A DNA stretch of 53,257 nucleotides, from the NCBI GenBank assembly GCA_902801365.1, contig CADCHY010000008.1, positions 1-53,257 on the forward strand, in the 5' to 3' direction. Position 1 is the first letter of the stretch; each line of letters opens with the position of its first letter. Both the position numbers and the translations under genes were made by a program. Under the pieces are notes generated by a model, which was not told the DNA's origin, made no database searches, and saw nothing but the letters and a program-made list of their open reading frames with translations. Below are positions 36,065 through 44,700 of the stretch, in pieces. The DNA comes from an uncultured Succiniclasticum sp. GTDB lineage: Bacteria; Bacillota; Negativicutes; Acidaminococcales; Acidaminococcaceae.

Positions 36065-36697
36065 ATGGATACCGTGTTTGCGAAACAACAAATAGAATCT
36101 TTTGTGCAGGACCTCAACTCCGCTAAACCCATGCCGGGAGGCGGCAGCGCTGCTGCCATCTGCGGAGCCATGGGAGCGGCATTGGCAGGTATGTCGGCCC
36201 ATATGACGGTGGGTAAGAAAAAATATACCGCAGTGGAAGACAGGATGCAGGAGATTATTGCAGAGGCCGGTACCCTTCAGGCGGAAATGCTGGACATGGC
36301 ACAGGAAGATGCGGACATGTATTCCCTGGTACTTCAGGCCTATAAATTGCCGAACACAACAACGGAAGACGCGGAAGTCCGGAGACAGGCTGTTGAAGAG
36401 GCCAGCAAGACAGCAGTCGCGGCTTCGCTGAAAGTGACAGGTGCCTGTGTCCGGATCATGAAACTGGCATATACTACCGTGACGGAAGGAAACCGGATGA
36501 TGGTAACGGACGGTTCGGCATCGGCTCTTCTGGCCCGTGCCTGCCAGCAGGTGGCGGCTTATAACGTGCGTATTAATCTGGGCGGCGTAAAAGACAAAGT
36601 TGCGGCGGCTGAGGCGGAACAGCGGCTGGAACGTCATTTGTCAGAAGGGGAAAGGCTGCAGGCAGAGGTACTGAAGGAAGTAGAGAAGAGATTGTAG
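36065..36697 (+). CDS. FTCD-C/FchA-type formiminotetrahydrofolate cyclodeaminase family protein
   Basis: 210 residues from the ATG at 36065, which follows a GGGAGAA site; a TTG at 36011 is also in frame. The PMPGGGSAAAICGAMGAALAGM motif and the all-helical pattern define the cyclodeaminase domain. The known reaction is ammonia release from 5-formimino-tetrahydrofolate to methenyl-tetrahydrofolate, in purine or histidine/glycine fermentation. No partner formiminotransferase lies nearby, so the true substrate is uncertain. Confidence 0.87.
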   Translation: MDTVFAKQQIESFVQDLNSAKPMPGGGSAAAICGAMGAALAGMSAHMTVGKKKYTAVEDRMQEIIAEAGTLQAEMLDMAQEDADMYSLVLQAYKLPNTTTEDAEVRRQAVEEASKTAVAASLKVTGACVRIMKLAYTTVTEGNRMMVTDGSASALLARACQQVAAYNVRINLGGVKDKVAAAEAEQRLERHLSEGERLQAEVLKEVEKRL

Positions 36698-36784
36698 TTT
36701 CTCTCATGCAGAGATAGCAGGAACGGTACGCTTTAGCCGCAGCGGCGCGAACGTTTTGCCGGTTCAGTCTTTCGCTCCCGGCAG

Positions 36785-36813
36785 TTGACAGATTTTTAAA
36801 ATTTTATTATAAT
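36785..36813 (+). promoter_or_regulatory. Consensus sigma-70 promoter of the tRNA-Ser gene
   Basis: A perfect TTGACA (36785-36790) and a perfect TATAAT (36808-36813) are separated by 17 bp, 16 bp upstream of the tRNA 5' end. Confidence 0.93.
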
Positions 36814-36829
36814 TTTTGCTGTACATCAC

Positions 36830-36917
36830 GGAGAGGTGGTCGAGTGGTTTAAGGCTCTGGTCTTGAAAACCAGCGAGGTGCGAGCCTCCGTGGGTTCGAA
36901 TCCCACCCTCTCCGCCA
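36830..36917 (+). tRNA. tRNA-Ser (anticodon TGA), CCA encoded
   Basis: The acceptor stem pairs GGAGAGG (36830-36836) with CCTCTCC (36907-36913), followed by discriminator G and CCA (36915-36917). The anticodon stem CTGGT/ACCAG (36857-36861 with 36869-36873) encloses loop CTTGAAA with anticodon TGA at 36864-36866. A long variable arm, typical of class II tRNAs, precedes the T arm GTGGG-TTCGAAT-CCCAC. It should read UCA and related serine codons. Confidence 0.97.
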
Positions 36918-36929
36918 TATGGATAACCG

Positions 36930-36956
36930 GCCCCGGTCTGTGACTGGGGCTTTCTT
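36930..36956 (+). terminator. Terminator after tRNA-Ser
   Basis: An 8-bp stem (36930-36937 with 36943-36950, one G-U pair), a 5-nt loop and a TTTCTT tail. Confidence 0.75.
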
Positions 36957-36984
36957 GCTTTTGTCAGTTCTTCTCTGATATAAT
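36955..36984 (+). promoter_or_regulatory. Probable extended -10 promoter for cysE
   Basis: TGATATAAT (36976-36984) is an extended -10; TTGCTT (36955-36960) lies 18 bp before the TATAAT hexamer. The cysE start is about 60 bp downstream. Confidence 0.6.
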
Positions 36985-37042
36985 AATAAAGCATAATATA
37001 AATCAATCATTATAAAAGATTAGGGCTTTTCGGGAGGCTTCC

Positions 37043-37999
37043 ATGAAAAACATTGAACCGAAGATAAAAAAACTGACTGCGGATATATTGAGAGACTACG
37101 GCCAGGGCCGCACCATAGACAAGATGAACGCGTTTACAAGCCCGGATATGGATGTTGTGGTCGATATTCTGGACAAGCTGCAGAAGATTTTATTTCCCGG
37201 GTACTATCGCAATAAAAATTATCATTTTTATACGGCGGAGAATAATCTGCAGACCCTGATAGAAGACGTGCTCTTCAACCTGACCAAGCAGATTTCCATG
37301 TACCTGCGTTATCTGCCGGAATACAGCAACGCCGATTACCGCACCGGCATGGAGAGGGCCCAGGAAATCGCCATGGAGTTTCTGTCCCGCATACCAAAAA
37401 TCCGTGACCTGGTGGAGACTTCCGTGCAGGCGGAATTCGACGGGGATCCTGCCGCTTTTAATAAGGATGAAATTATTTTCTGCTATCCCGGCATGTACGC
37501 CATCATGGTATTCCGGCTGGCGCACGAGTTCTACGATTTGGGAGTGCCCATGCTACCCCGTATCATGTCAGAGTATGCCCATGGCAAAACCGGTATCGAC
37601 ATCCATCCCGGCGCCACCATCGGCCGCTTCTTTTTTATCGATCACGGCACCGGCATCGTAGTGGGCGAAACTACCGTCATCGGCGACAACGTGAAAGTCT
37701 ACCAGGGCGTTACCATCGGCGCGCTGTCTACCCGGGGCGGCCAGAATCTGCGCAGCAAAAAGCGTCATCCCACTATTGAAGACAACGTTACAATTTATTC
37801 CGGCGCTTCGATTTTGGGCGGTGAAACCGTTATCGGTCACGACTCCGTCATCGGCGGCAACACCTTTATTACCATGTCCGTGCCTCCGGGATCTAATGTG
37901 AGCATCAAGAGCCAGGAACTGCACATCAGCAGCAAGGGCAGGCCGGATGCCGAAGCCAAGGATCTGGACCAGAGCGCGGCCTGGTTTTATACGATTTAA
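37043..37999 (+). CDS. cysE: CysE, serine O-acetyltransferase
   Basis: 318 residues. A long helical N-terminal domain (about 1-165) precedes a hexapeptide-repeat beta helix (about 185-300). The conserved GIDIHPGATIGRFFFIDHGTGIVVGETTVIG segment carries the active-site His residues, and KRHPTIEDNVTIYSGASILGG follows. It makes O-acetyl-L-serine from serine and acetyl-CoA, the precursor of cysteine. It is long compared with the short EpsC/CysE enzymes of Bacillus. A GGGAGGC site precedes the ATG. Confidence 0.93.
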   Translation: MKNIEPKIKKLTADILRDYGQGRTIDKMNAFTSPDMDVVVDILDKLQKILFPGYYRNKNYHFYTAENNLQTLIEDVLFNLTKQISMYLRYLPEYSNADYRTGMERAQEIAMEFLSRIPKIRDLVETSVQAEFDGDPAAFNKDEIIFCYPGMYAIMVFRLAHEFYDLGVPMLPRIMSEYAHGKTGIDIHPGATIGRFFFIDHGTGIVVGETTVIGDNVKVYQGVTIGALSTRGGQNLRSKKRHPTIEDNVTIYSGASILGGETVIGHDSVIGGNTFITMSVPPGSNVSIKSQELHISSKGRPDAEAKDLDQSAAWFYTI

Positions 38000-38059
38000 C
38001 GCTTCGCATCGGAAAGCTGCAGGAAAAACCTGTTCTATATGTAAAACGTTAATTACAAG

Positions 38060-38088
38060 TTGACATCGCTGCATCTTTGTGATACTAT
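38060..38088 (+). promoter_or_regulatory. Sigma-70 promoter of the rplU-prp-rpmA operon
   Basis: TTGACA (38060-38065) and TACTAT (38083-38088) are separated by 17 bp, about 180 bp upstream of rplU. Confidence 0.88.
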
Positions 38089-38095
38089 ATTTCAG

Positions 38096-38260
38096 TCTGG
38101 ACGATTCTGTCCGGCCCCAACCGCGCAAGAAGGTTCCGTAAACCGCCACGGCGCGATGCGAAACGCACGGCCGCGCAGCAAAGCGCAGCGCAGCGGACAC
38201 GCAGCATCGCAGTTAAAATAGTGGCGTACCGTAATTGGCGAGTCCAAGAAGAGGGAGGTG
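38096..38260 (+). promoter_or_regulatory. Long structured leader of rplU (L21-leader-like)
   Basis: The transcript would begin near 38095 and have an untranslated leader of about 170 nt. It contains a CTGGAC/GTCCGG hairpin near its start (38097-38114) and a very GC-rich, repeat-like middle (38120-38210). It ends with the GGGAGGTG ribosome binding site (38253-38260). Autoregulatory L21 leader RNAs are known in Firmicutes; whether this is one, enlarged by an inserted repeat, cannot be told by eye. Confidence 0.5.
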
Positions 38261-38266
38261 CAATGC

Positions 38267-38578
38267 ATGTACGCAATTATCAAAACCGGCGGCAAACAGT
38301 ACAAAGTAGCAGAAGGCGACGTTCTGAACGTAGAAAAGCTGAACGCTGAAAAAGGTGCTGAAGTCGTATTTGATGAAGTTCTGGCTATCGTCAACGATGG
38401 CAAAGTAACCGTAGGCAAACCGTTCATCGACGGCGCGAAAGTTACCGCTACCGTAGAAGATCATGGCAAAGGCGAAAAGATTCTGGTTTTCAAATACAGA
38501 GCCAAAGTCAACTATCGCAAACGCGCTGGCCATCGTCAGCCGTACACTGCTGTTAAAATCAGCGGTATCCAGGGCTAA
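38267..38578 (+). CDS. rplU: Ribosomal protein bL21
   Basis: 103 residues, [18 protein letters not shown] at the start and KKRAGHRQ-like end (here [18 protein letters not shown]). The ATG at 38267 has the GGGAGGTG site 6 bp upstream; a GTG at 38258 lies inside that site and is rejected. bL21 binds 23S rRNA in the large subunit. The order rplU, prp, rpmA is the usual one in Firmicutes. Confidence 0.97.
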   Translation: MYAIIKTGGKQYKVAEGDVLNVEKLNAEKGAEVVFDEVLAIVNDGKVTVGKPFIDGAKVTATVEDHGKGEKILVFKYRAKVNYRKRAGHRQPYTAVKISGIQG

Positions 38579-38608
38579 GCAGCAGGGAAAATTCCCGGCT
38601 TAACGAAG

Positions 38609-38947
38609 ATGATTACCATCGATTTATACAGGAACCATAAAGGAGAAATCACAGGTTTCCGGTCCCAGGGCCACGCGGGTGACGCCCCGGCCGGGGAAAG
38701 TGTCATATGCGCCTGGGTCTCCGCGGCGACGCAGATGGCTCTTGTAGGTTTGGAACAACAACTGAAGTATCCCGTGGACTATCAGGTGGATCAGAAAAAA
38801 GGCGTATTGCAGGTAACGCTGCAGCGTACGCCTGACATAAAAACTCAGACGTTGCTGGGCAGTATGGAAACCGTGCTGTATCAGCTGGCTGAGCAGTGTC
38901 CGCAAGATGTTCGAATCCGCGAACATGGAGGTGAAATGAATGTTTAA
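38609..38947 (+). CDS. prp: Prp, ribosomal-processing cysteine protease
   Basis: 112 residues of the YsxB/DUF464 family. The catalytic pair is His22 (SQGHAGDA) and Cys34 ([12 protein letters not shown]), at the same numbers as in Staphylococcus aureus Prp. It removes the short N-terminal extension of bL27 before assembly in Firmicutes. It lies between rplU and rpmA, and its end overlaps rpmA by 8 bp, so protease and substrate are made together. Confidence 0.95.
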   Translation: MITIDLYRNHKGEITGFRSQGHAGDAPAGESVICAWVSAATQMALVGLEQQLKYPVDYQVDQKKGVLQVTLQRTPDIKTQTLLGSMETVLYQLAEQCPQDVRIREHGGEMNV

Positions 38948-39236
38948 ACTTATTCTGCAGTTACATGCACATAAAAAAGGTACCGGTTCTTCCCACAACG
39001 GTCGTGACTCCAACGCCCAGCGTCTGGGCACCAAAGCACACGACGGCCAGGTGGTAACCGCCGGCAGCATCATCGTGCGCCAGCATGGTACCCGGTTCCA
39101 TACGGGCAAAAACGTTGGCATCGGTCGTGACTACACCATCTATGCCAAGATCGCCGGTACGGTTCGTTTCGGTCGTCGTGGCCGTACTGAACGCATTATC
39201 AGCGTAGAGCCCCTGGAAGAAGCTAAAGAAGCGTAA
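38940..39236 (+). CDS. rpmA: Ribosomal protein bL27 with N-terminal extension (altered Prp site)
   Basis: 98 residues. The body (from [20 protein letters not shown] on) is typical bL27. It carries the extension cleaved by Prp in Firmicutes, but the usual LQFFA is LQLHA here (residues 6-10), so the two Phe before the cut are Leu8 and His9. A GGAGGTG site lies 6 bp before the ATG. bL27 reaches the peptidyl-transferase centre, where the mature N-terminus matters. Confidence 0.96.
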   Translation: MFKLILQLHAHKKGTGSSHNGRDSNAQRLGTKAHDGQVVTAGSIIVRQHGTRFHTGKNVGIGRDYTIYAKIAGTVRFGRRGRTERIISVEPLEEAKEA

Positions 39237-39248
39237 TAGCGAAATAAG

Positions 39249-39280
39249 AAAACCCCGTTCCGTCATGGAGCGGGGTTTTT
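39249..39280 (+). terminator. Rho-independent terminator after rpmA
   Basis: A stem of about 13 pairs (39249-39261 with 39267-39279, one G-U pair), a 5-nt loop, and a run of five T (39276-39280). Confidence 0.9.
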
Positions 39281-39294
39281 AATTTGTATTGATG

Positions 39295-39366
39295 GTATGC
39301 CGGGGCGGTAACGCCTTCATAACGCTTCGCTAACGCGAGGCGCCTGCACTGATGTCGTCGCATGTG
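39295..39366. other. GC-rich hairpin-forming segment between rpmA and the acyltransferase
   Basis: It contains GGGGCGGTAACGCC and a CGCTTCG/CGAGGCG hairpin (about 39322-39342). It lies after the rpmA terminator and past the 3' end of the minus-strand acyltransferase gene. It resembles the other GC-rich gaps in style, but not clearly in sequence. Confidence 0.35.
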
Positions 39367-39378
39367 GTTTCAATTTGT

Positions 39379-40590
39379 TTATTTCGGTTGCCTGCCTAAT
39401 AGCGCTAAACCAACCGGCCTGCAGTTCTTTGCTAATTTATGTATTAATACGCCGGCAAGCAGTGAAGTTACTAAAACTAAAACGTAAAATACCAGAACCG
39501 GTACCTGTGCGATGGAAAGTCCCAGCAATTTGAACCACTCAAGCCAGTAGTACAGGAACAGGGGATGGATCAGGTAGATGATCATGGAGTATTTGGAAAG
39601 GACATCTAATACCGTACTGGATAAAGAACGCCTGGCTTCCAGACTGTTTTCCGTCGTTTCTGTTGCATCGGTACAGCATGCTTCTCTCTCCGCGGTATCA
39701 TCCCCCAGTTTTTCCAGGGCGGCGCTGAAAAACAGCAACCAGCACACTGTGTAGAGCAGACCTTCCGGTGTAAGCTGGGTCATATATTTGGCGGGGATGT
39801 CTTCCAGCGGGATGCCTGCCAGCACATACTCTTTAAACTTCCATATCAGCACTGCGCAGGACAGGAGAAAAACTCCCAGACTGGAAGTGAAATGACACTG
39901 CAGCCAGCTGCGGATCTTTTTTTCATGGACGGCGCAGATGCTGCCCAGCACGAAAATGAAGCCGTAAAACAGGGGCAGATAGTTTATGCGTTCGTTTAGG
40001 AGGCGGATGATCATGGCATGACCCTGGGTCCAGGAGGGATAATTCCAATATGTTTCGCTCCAGTTATACAGCGCAATCTGAAGCGTGGCCAGCACGGCGA
40101 GGCTGAGCGCGATGCCGGACGCGGAGTTTTTGCTGATCCGGCCCACCAGCCAGCGCCAGAACGGCATGGAAAAATATAAATACAGCAAAATCACCATAAA
40201 ATATATGTGGTAACAGCCTTCGCCCAGCAAAAATTTTACAATAAGCACGGAAACGGAAAAGCTCCGGTCCGGCCGGTACATATCCTCCCACTGCCACATG
40301 GCAATGTAAAAGAACGACCAGACGAAGTAGGGCAAGCCAACCGTGACCAGGTGTTTTTTTATGAAACTGAAATAATGAAAGGGCTTGTGTAACGCATCAT
40401 TACAGAACAGCCCGAACCCCGAAATAAAAAAGAAACCGGGGACGGCAAAGCGGGTAAAGACCTGAAACAACAGAAACAGGTCCAGGCGCGGGGTGGAGGA
40501 AGCAAACACAAAAGGTCCGATGTGGATGCCGATCACTCCAAGCATGGACAGCGCCCGCAGCCGGTCAACGACGATGTTGCGGTGTGACAT
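39379..40590 (-). CDS. Acyltransferase 3 family integral membrane protein
   Basis: 403 residues with about ten membrane helices. The start RNIVVDRLRALSMLGVIGIHIG is the acyltransferase-3 signature (DxLRxxxxxxVxxxH), and IYLIHPLFLYYW near the end matches the family. Members transfer acyl groups, often acetyl or succinyl, to surface polysaccharides, O-antigen or lipids. A GAGG site lies before the ATG on the minus strand. The substrate is unknown; the LPS genes nearby make a glycan substrate plausible. A hydrophilic insert with ETTENSLEARR lies between helices 8 and 9. Confidence 0.87.
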   Translation of the reverse strand: MSHRNIVVDRLRALSMLGVIGIHIGPFVFASSTPRLDLFLLFQVFTRFAVPGFFFISGFGLFCNDALHKPFHYFSFIKKHLVTVGLPYFVWSFFYIAMWQWEDMYRPDRSFSVSVLIVKFLLGEGCYHIYFMVILLYLYFSMPFWRWLVGRISKNSASGIALSLAVLATLQIALYNWSETYWNYPSWTQGHAMIIRLLNERINYLPLFYGFIFVLGSICAVHEKKIRSWLQCHFTSSLGVFLLSCAVLIWKFKEYVLAGIPLEDIPAKYMTQLTPEGLLYTVCWLLFFSAALEKLGDDTAEREACCTDATETTENSLEARRSLSSTVLDVLSKYSMIIYLIHPLFLYYWLEWFKLLGLSIAQVPVLVFYVLVLVTSLLAGVLIHKLAKNCRPVGLALLGRQPK

Positions 40591-40722
40591 AAAAATCCTC
40601 GAAAAATAAAACTACTTGATTAATGTTAATAACTTAAGACATACAATAGCTTATCACGCGTAATGAAGATACATTATTGAAAATCAACGACTATTATTAT
40701 ATCAGACTTTGCCAGGCAACAC

Positions 40723-40758
40723 AAAAAAATCCGGCTGTGAATACGTCACAGCCGGATT
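40723..40758 (-). terminator. Rho-independent terminator after hsp20
   Basis: A 13-bp stem (40728-40740 with 40746-40758) and 5-nt loop; on the minus strand it is followed by a run of T (plus-strand A at 40723-40729). It ends the hsp20 transcript. Confidence 0.9.
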
Positions 40759-40792
40759 AAATGATTTAAGGGGGACTAAAAAAGATGGTACT

Positions 40793-41251
40793 TTATCCTT
40801 CAATTGCGATGTACTTCTTGCCCTCCACGGCCTTCGGATCCTTCTTGGGGATGTTCAGCCGCAGGGTGCCGTCCTCGAATTTCGCTTTGATATCCTCCAC
40901 CGTGATGGCCGGACCTACGTAGAAGCTGCGGGAGCAGGTGCCACTGTACCGTTCCTGGCGGATATACTTGCCGGCCTCGTCCTTTTCATCCTTGTCCAGG
41001 GACTTGGCGGCGGTGATTGTCATGTAACCGTCCTCAAGCTGGACCTGGATGCCTTCTTTCTTGAAGCCCGGCAGGTCTACGATCACATCATAGCTGTCTT
41101 TGTTTTCACGGATGTCCGTTTTCATAATGTTAGCCGCATGCTTGCCGTACAGCGGGGATTGGCTCTTACCAAAGAAAGCGGGATTCATCAGACCGCTGTC
41201 ATTCATCCAGTCATCAAATAAGTTTTCTCCAAAAATGCTCGGTAACATCAT
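40793..41251 (-). CDS. Hsp20/alpha-crystallin family small heat-shock protein
   Basis: 152 residues. The alpha-crystallin domain (about 42-140) includes MKTDIRENKDSYDVIVDLPGF, VQLEDGYMTITA, RSFYVG and the FEDGTLRLNIPKK A-G-x-L-like element (here GTLRLNI). The C-terminal I-x-I motif appears as YIAIEG. It is an ATP-independent holdase. The promoter is overlapped by a CIRCE operator. GGAGGA precedes the start. Confidence 0.95.
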   Translation of the reverse strand: MMLPSIFGENLFDDWMNDSGLMNPAFFGKSQSPLYGKHAANIMKTDIRENKDSYDVIVDLPGFKKEGIQVQLEDGYMTITAAKSLDKDEKDEAGKYIRQERYSGTCSRSFYVGPAITVEDIKAKFEDGTLRLNIPKKDPKAVEGKKYIAIEG

Positions 41252-41377
41252 AACTCATTCCTCCATTCGTTGTGGAAACGGCTTCGCGCCGCAACCACGA
41301 TATAATAATTAAAAATTTTGATAAAGTTTGGAAGCGACTCAACAGGTGTTGACCTTTTGACTTTTGCTTCTAAGCAT

Positions 41378-41406
41378 ACTATAGCACTACTTGTTAGCAC
41401 TGTCAA
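41378..41406 (-). promoter_or_regulatory. Sigma-70 promoter of hsp20 (minus strand)
   Basis: On the minus strand TTGACA (41406-41401) and TATAGT (41383-41378) are separated by exactly 17 bp. The -35 box lies within the CIRCE spacer. The leader to the hsp20 start is about 120 nt. Confidence 0.85.
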
Positions 41407-41420
41407 GAGTTGAGTGCTAA
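41394..41420. promoter_or_regulatory. CIRCE operator (HrcA binding site)
   Basis: The sequence TTAGCACTG, then nine bases, then GAGTGCTAA differs from the consensus TTAGCACTC-N9-GAGTGCTAA at one position. It overlaps the hsp20 promoter, so HrcA should repress this gene until heat shock. Confidence 0.93.
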
Positions 41421-41515
41421 TTTTTTTTAAAATTTCTCTCCCCTCTGTAACTTGATTATCGGGGTACGCCCTTAAAACATGAAAATAATTATGATTCATG
41501 TGAAAAGAGTATGGA

Positions 41516-41544
41516 TTTTGTACAAAAATAGTATATAATATAAT
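41516..41544 (+). promoter_or_regulatory. Probable promoter of the activase gene
   Basis: Two overlapping TATAAT boxes (41534-41539 and 41539-41544) lie in an AT-rich stretch, with TTTTGT (41516-41521) 17 bp before the second. The leader would be about 195 nt. Confidence 0.5.
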
Positions 41545-41549
41545 GTTGA

Positions 41550-41745
41550 ACAGTATTGGTTCCATTTGCCGGTCTGTTCACCGGTGAAGGAGGGAAACTC
41601 TCATTAGGCGGAACTCCTGTTTATACGCATTCTGAAGATTGCAGAAGAAGCTCTCATCTGGCAGGCGCTGTTATGTTTTCGGAATTGGGCAACGTAACTT
41701 TCATCAGGTTACGGGCTGTCTTTATTATATATATTGAGGTGCTCT
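41550..41745 (+). other. Unexplained leader before the activase gene
   Basis: A CCGGT/ACCGG hairpin (41569-41584), GGAG and CTCC elements (about 41587-41615) and a GTAAC/GTTAC hairpin (about 41694-41712) are visible. No known riboswitch core was recognised. A 65-codon frame here (41556-41753) has no ribosome binding site and is not called. Confidence 0.4.
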
Positions 41746-44700
41746 ATGACTGACAAATTCAAACCGCAGGTAACAATCGACGCAGCCGGGCTGCAAAGCG
41801 GCGCTGTGCCGGTTGAAAGTTCTGCGTCCTGCAAAGTGGGTATTGATATCGGATCTACGACCATAAAAGTAGTCGTGCTGGACGCCAATGAAAAACTTGT
41901 CTACAAGAAATATGCCCGCCACTTCTCCGACATTCCCACAGCATTGGTGACTAACCTTACTGAACTGCGTAATGTTCTGGTCTCGCTGAACGGCGCGGCG
42001 GCCGGAACTGATGAAGACGTGCTCTCCAACATGCGTTTCCGTTTCGCCCTCACCGGTTCTGCCGGGATGGGCATTGCCCAACGGCTGCAGCTGCCCTTCG
42101 TACAGGAAGTTATCGCTGCGGCCACGGCAGTGAAAAAGCTGATCCCCCAGACTGACACCATGGTAGAACTGGGAGGCGAAGACGCCAAGATTATGTACTT
42201 CGGCAGCGCACCGGAAGAGCGCATGAACGGCGTGTGTGCCGGAGGCACCGGGGCTTTCATCGACCACATGGCGGCTCTCCTGAACACCGATGCCAAAGGA
42301 CTCAACGATCTGGCGGCCAATGCGAAACGAATCTACACCATTGCTTCCCGTTGCGGCGTATTTGCCAAAACGGACATTCAGGCGCTGATGAACGACGGCG
42401 CTTCCAAAGAAGATATCGCCAAATCAATTTTCCAGGCAGTAGTTAACCAGACAATCGGCAACCTGGCCCAGGGCCGGGAAATTACCGGCAACGTGGCTTT
42501 CCTGGGCGGTCCACTGTATTTCCTTCCGGAACTGAAGAAACGTTTCGTCGAAACGCTGAAAATGGCTCCGGAAAAAGTGGTCAATGTGGAAGACGGCGCC
42601 TATTTTGTGGCTGTGGGCGCGGCCCTTTCCGAAGAGACCAAAGAACTGGGATTCAAAGACCTGACCGCCAACCTGGACAAGGCGGAAGCCGGTCACGGCA
42701 TCACCCGGGACGAACGACTGGCCCTGTTCCGCAGCGCGGCGGAATATGACGCTTTCATAGAACGCCACAACAGGGACAAAGTAAAACGAGGTGATCTGGC
42801 CGCTTACGAGGGTCCTGTTTACGTGGGCATCGACGCCGGGTCCACCACTACCAAAATCGTGGCCATCGGCAGCGACAAAGAAATCTTATACACGGATTAC
42901 GGCAGCAACCAGGGCTCGCCCCTGAAGATCGTCATCAAGGAACTGACGGGGCTTTATAAAGCCATGCCGGAGAAGGCATACATAGCCGGCTGTCTCACCA
43001 CCGGCTACGGGGAGAAGATCGTAAAAGCGGCCCTCCACGCTGACGCGGGGGAAGTGGAGACTTTTGCCCACTACCGCGCCGCTTATGAATTCTGCCCGGA
43101 AGTGACCTGCGTGCTGGATATCGGCGGCCAGGACATGAAATGTTTTCAGATCCATAACGGGAACATCGGCAAGATCACCCTGAACGAAGCCTGTTCCGCA
43201 GGCTGCGGTTCCTTTATCGAAAACTTTGCCCAGGGCCTGGGCATGACCGCCGCGGAATTCGCGGACAGGGCCATGGACAGCAAGACCCCCGTGGATCTGG
43301 GTACCCGTTGTACCGTGTTCATGAACTCAAGGGTGAAGCAGGCCCAGAAGGAAGGGGCGCCCCTGGCTGATATTTCCGCAGGTATCGGCCTTTCTGTCAT
43401 CAAGAACGCCCTCTTCAAGGTTATGCAGTTAAAAGACACCCGGGAACTGGGCGACCACATTGTGGTGCAGGGCGGCACCTTTTATAACAATGCCGTGCTG
43501 CGCAACATGGAAAAACTGCTGGAAAGAGATGTCATCCGTCCGGACATCGCCGGCCTGATGGGCGCTTACGGTGCTGCTATCCTGTCCCTGGAACAGCACG
43601 AAGCGGAACCGGATCACCGTTCCACGCTGCTCAAAGCTAAAGACCTGGAAAACTTCACCGTCACCACCAAGTCCTACCGCTGCAACGGCTGCGGCAACCA
43701 CTGTCTGGTGACCATGCAGACGTTCCCCGACGGGGGCCGTTACTTTACCGGCAACCGCTGCGAACGGGGAGAGGGCAAACCGAAAAACACCAACAAGGCG
43801 CCTAATATTTACGAATACAAATACCAGCGGCTTTTCAATTATCCTAACGTAATCGACCCGGCAGCCCAGGGCGCCGCTGCGGCCAGAAACGGCCAGCGTA
43901 ACCAGAAAGCGGCCCCGCCCCGGGGCCGTATCGGCATCCCCCGGGTGCTGAATATGTACGAGGATTTCCCATTCTGGGCCACTTTCTTCAACAAACTGGG
44001 ATATGAAGTGGTGCTTTCGGGCAAATCCACCCCCATGATCTACTACAAAGGCATGTCCACCATTCCGTCCGATTCCCTGTGCTATCCGGCCAAGCTGGTT
44101 CACGGACATATCATGGATCTGGTGGAAAAGGGTGTAAAGAAAATCTTCTACCCCTGCATGCCCTATAACATGGAAGACGAGGTAAACCACACCGGCAACC
44201 ACTACAATTGCCCGGTGGTGGCATCCTATGCGGAAAATATCCGCAACAACATGGACGTGCTGCGGAACGAGAACATCAAGTTCATGGAGCCCTTCCTGCC
44301 CATCAATGACCCGGGGAAGATGCTGCTTCGTCTTACCGAAGCTTTCAAAGACGAAAACATTAAGCAGAGTGAACTGAAAGAAGCCATGGAAGCGGGCTAT
44401 AAAGAACTGGAGCATTACCGGGAAGACGTGCGCCAAAAAGGCGCGGAGATCCTGAAGGAAGCTAAAGAAAAGAACCTGCCTGTCATCCTGCTGGTAGGCC
44501 GGCCGTACCATTTGGATCCGGAGATCAACCACGGTATTCCGGAGATGATCCAGTCCTACAACCTGGCTATCGTATCGGAAGATTCCGTGTACCATATGGA
44601 CACGCCCAAAGACGAACTGTCCATCGTGAACCAGTGGAGCTATCATGCAAGGCTGTACCATGCGGCCAGCTTCGCAGCGTCCCATCCTGAGATCAATCTG

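Noticed and set aside
41550..41745. Cobalamin, glycine, T-box, or 6S RNA identity for the activase leader
   Set aside because: None of the conserved core elements of these RNAs could be matched; only generic hairpins are seen.
41556..41753. A 65-codon plus-strand frame before the activase gene
   Set aside because: No ribosome binding site, no similarity, overlap with the gene's own start; better seen as leader RNA.
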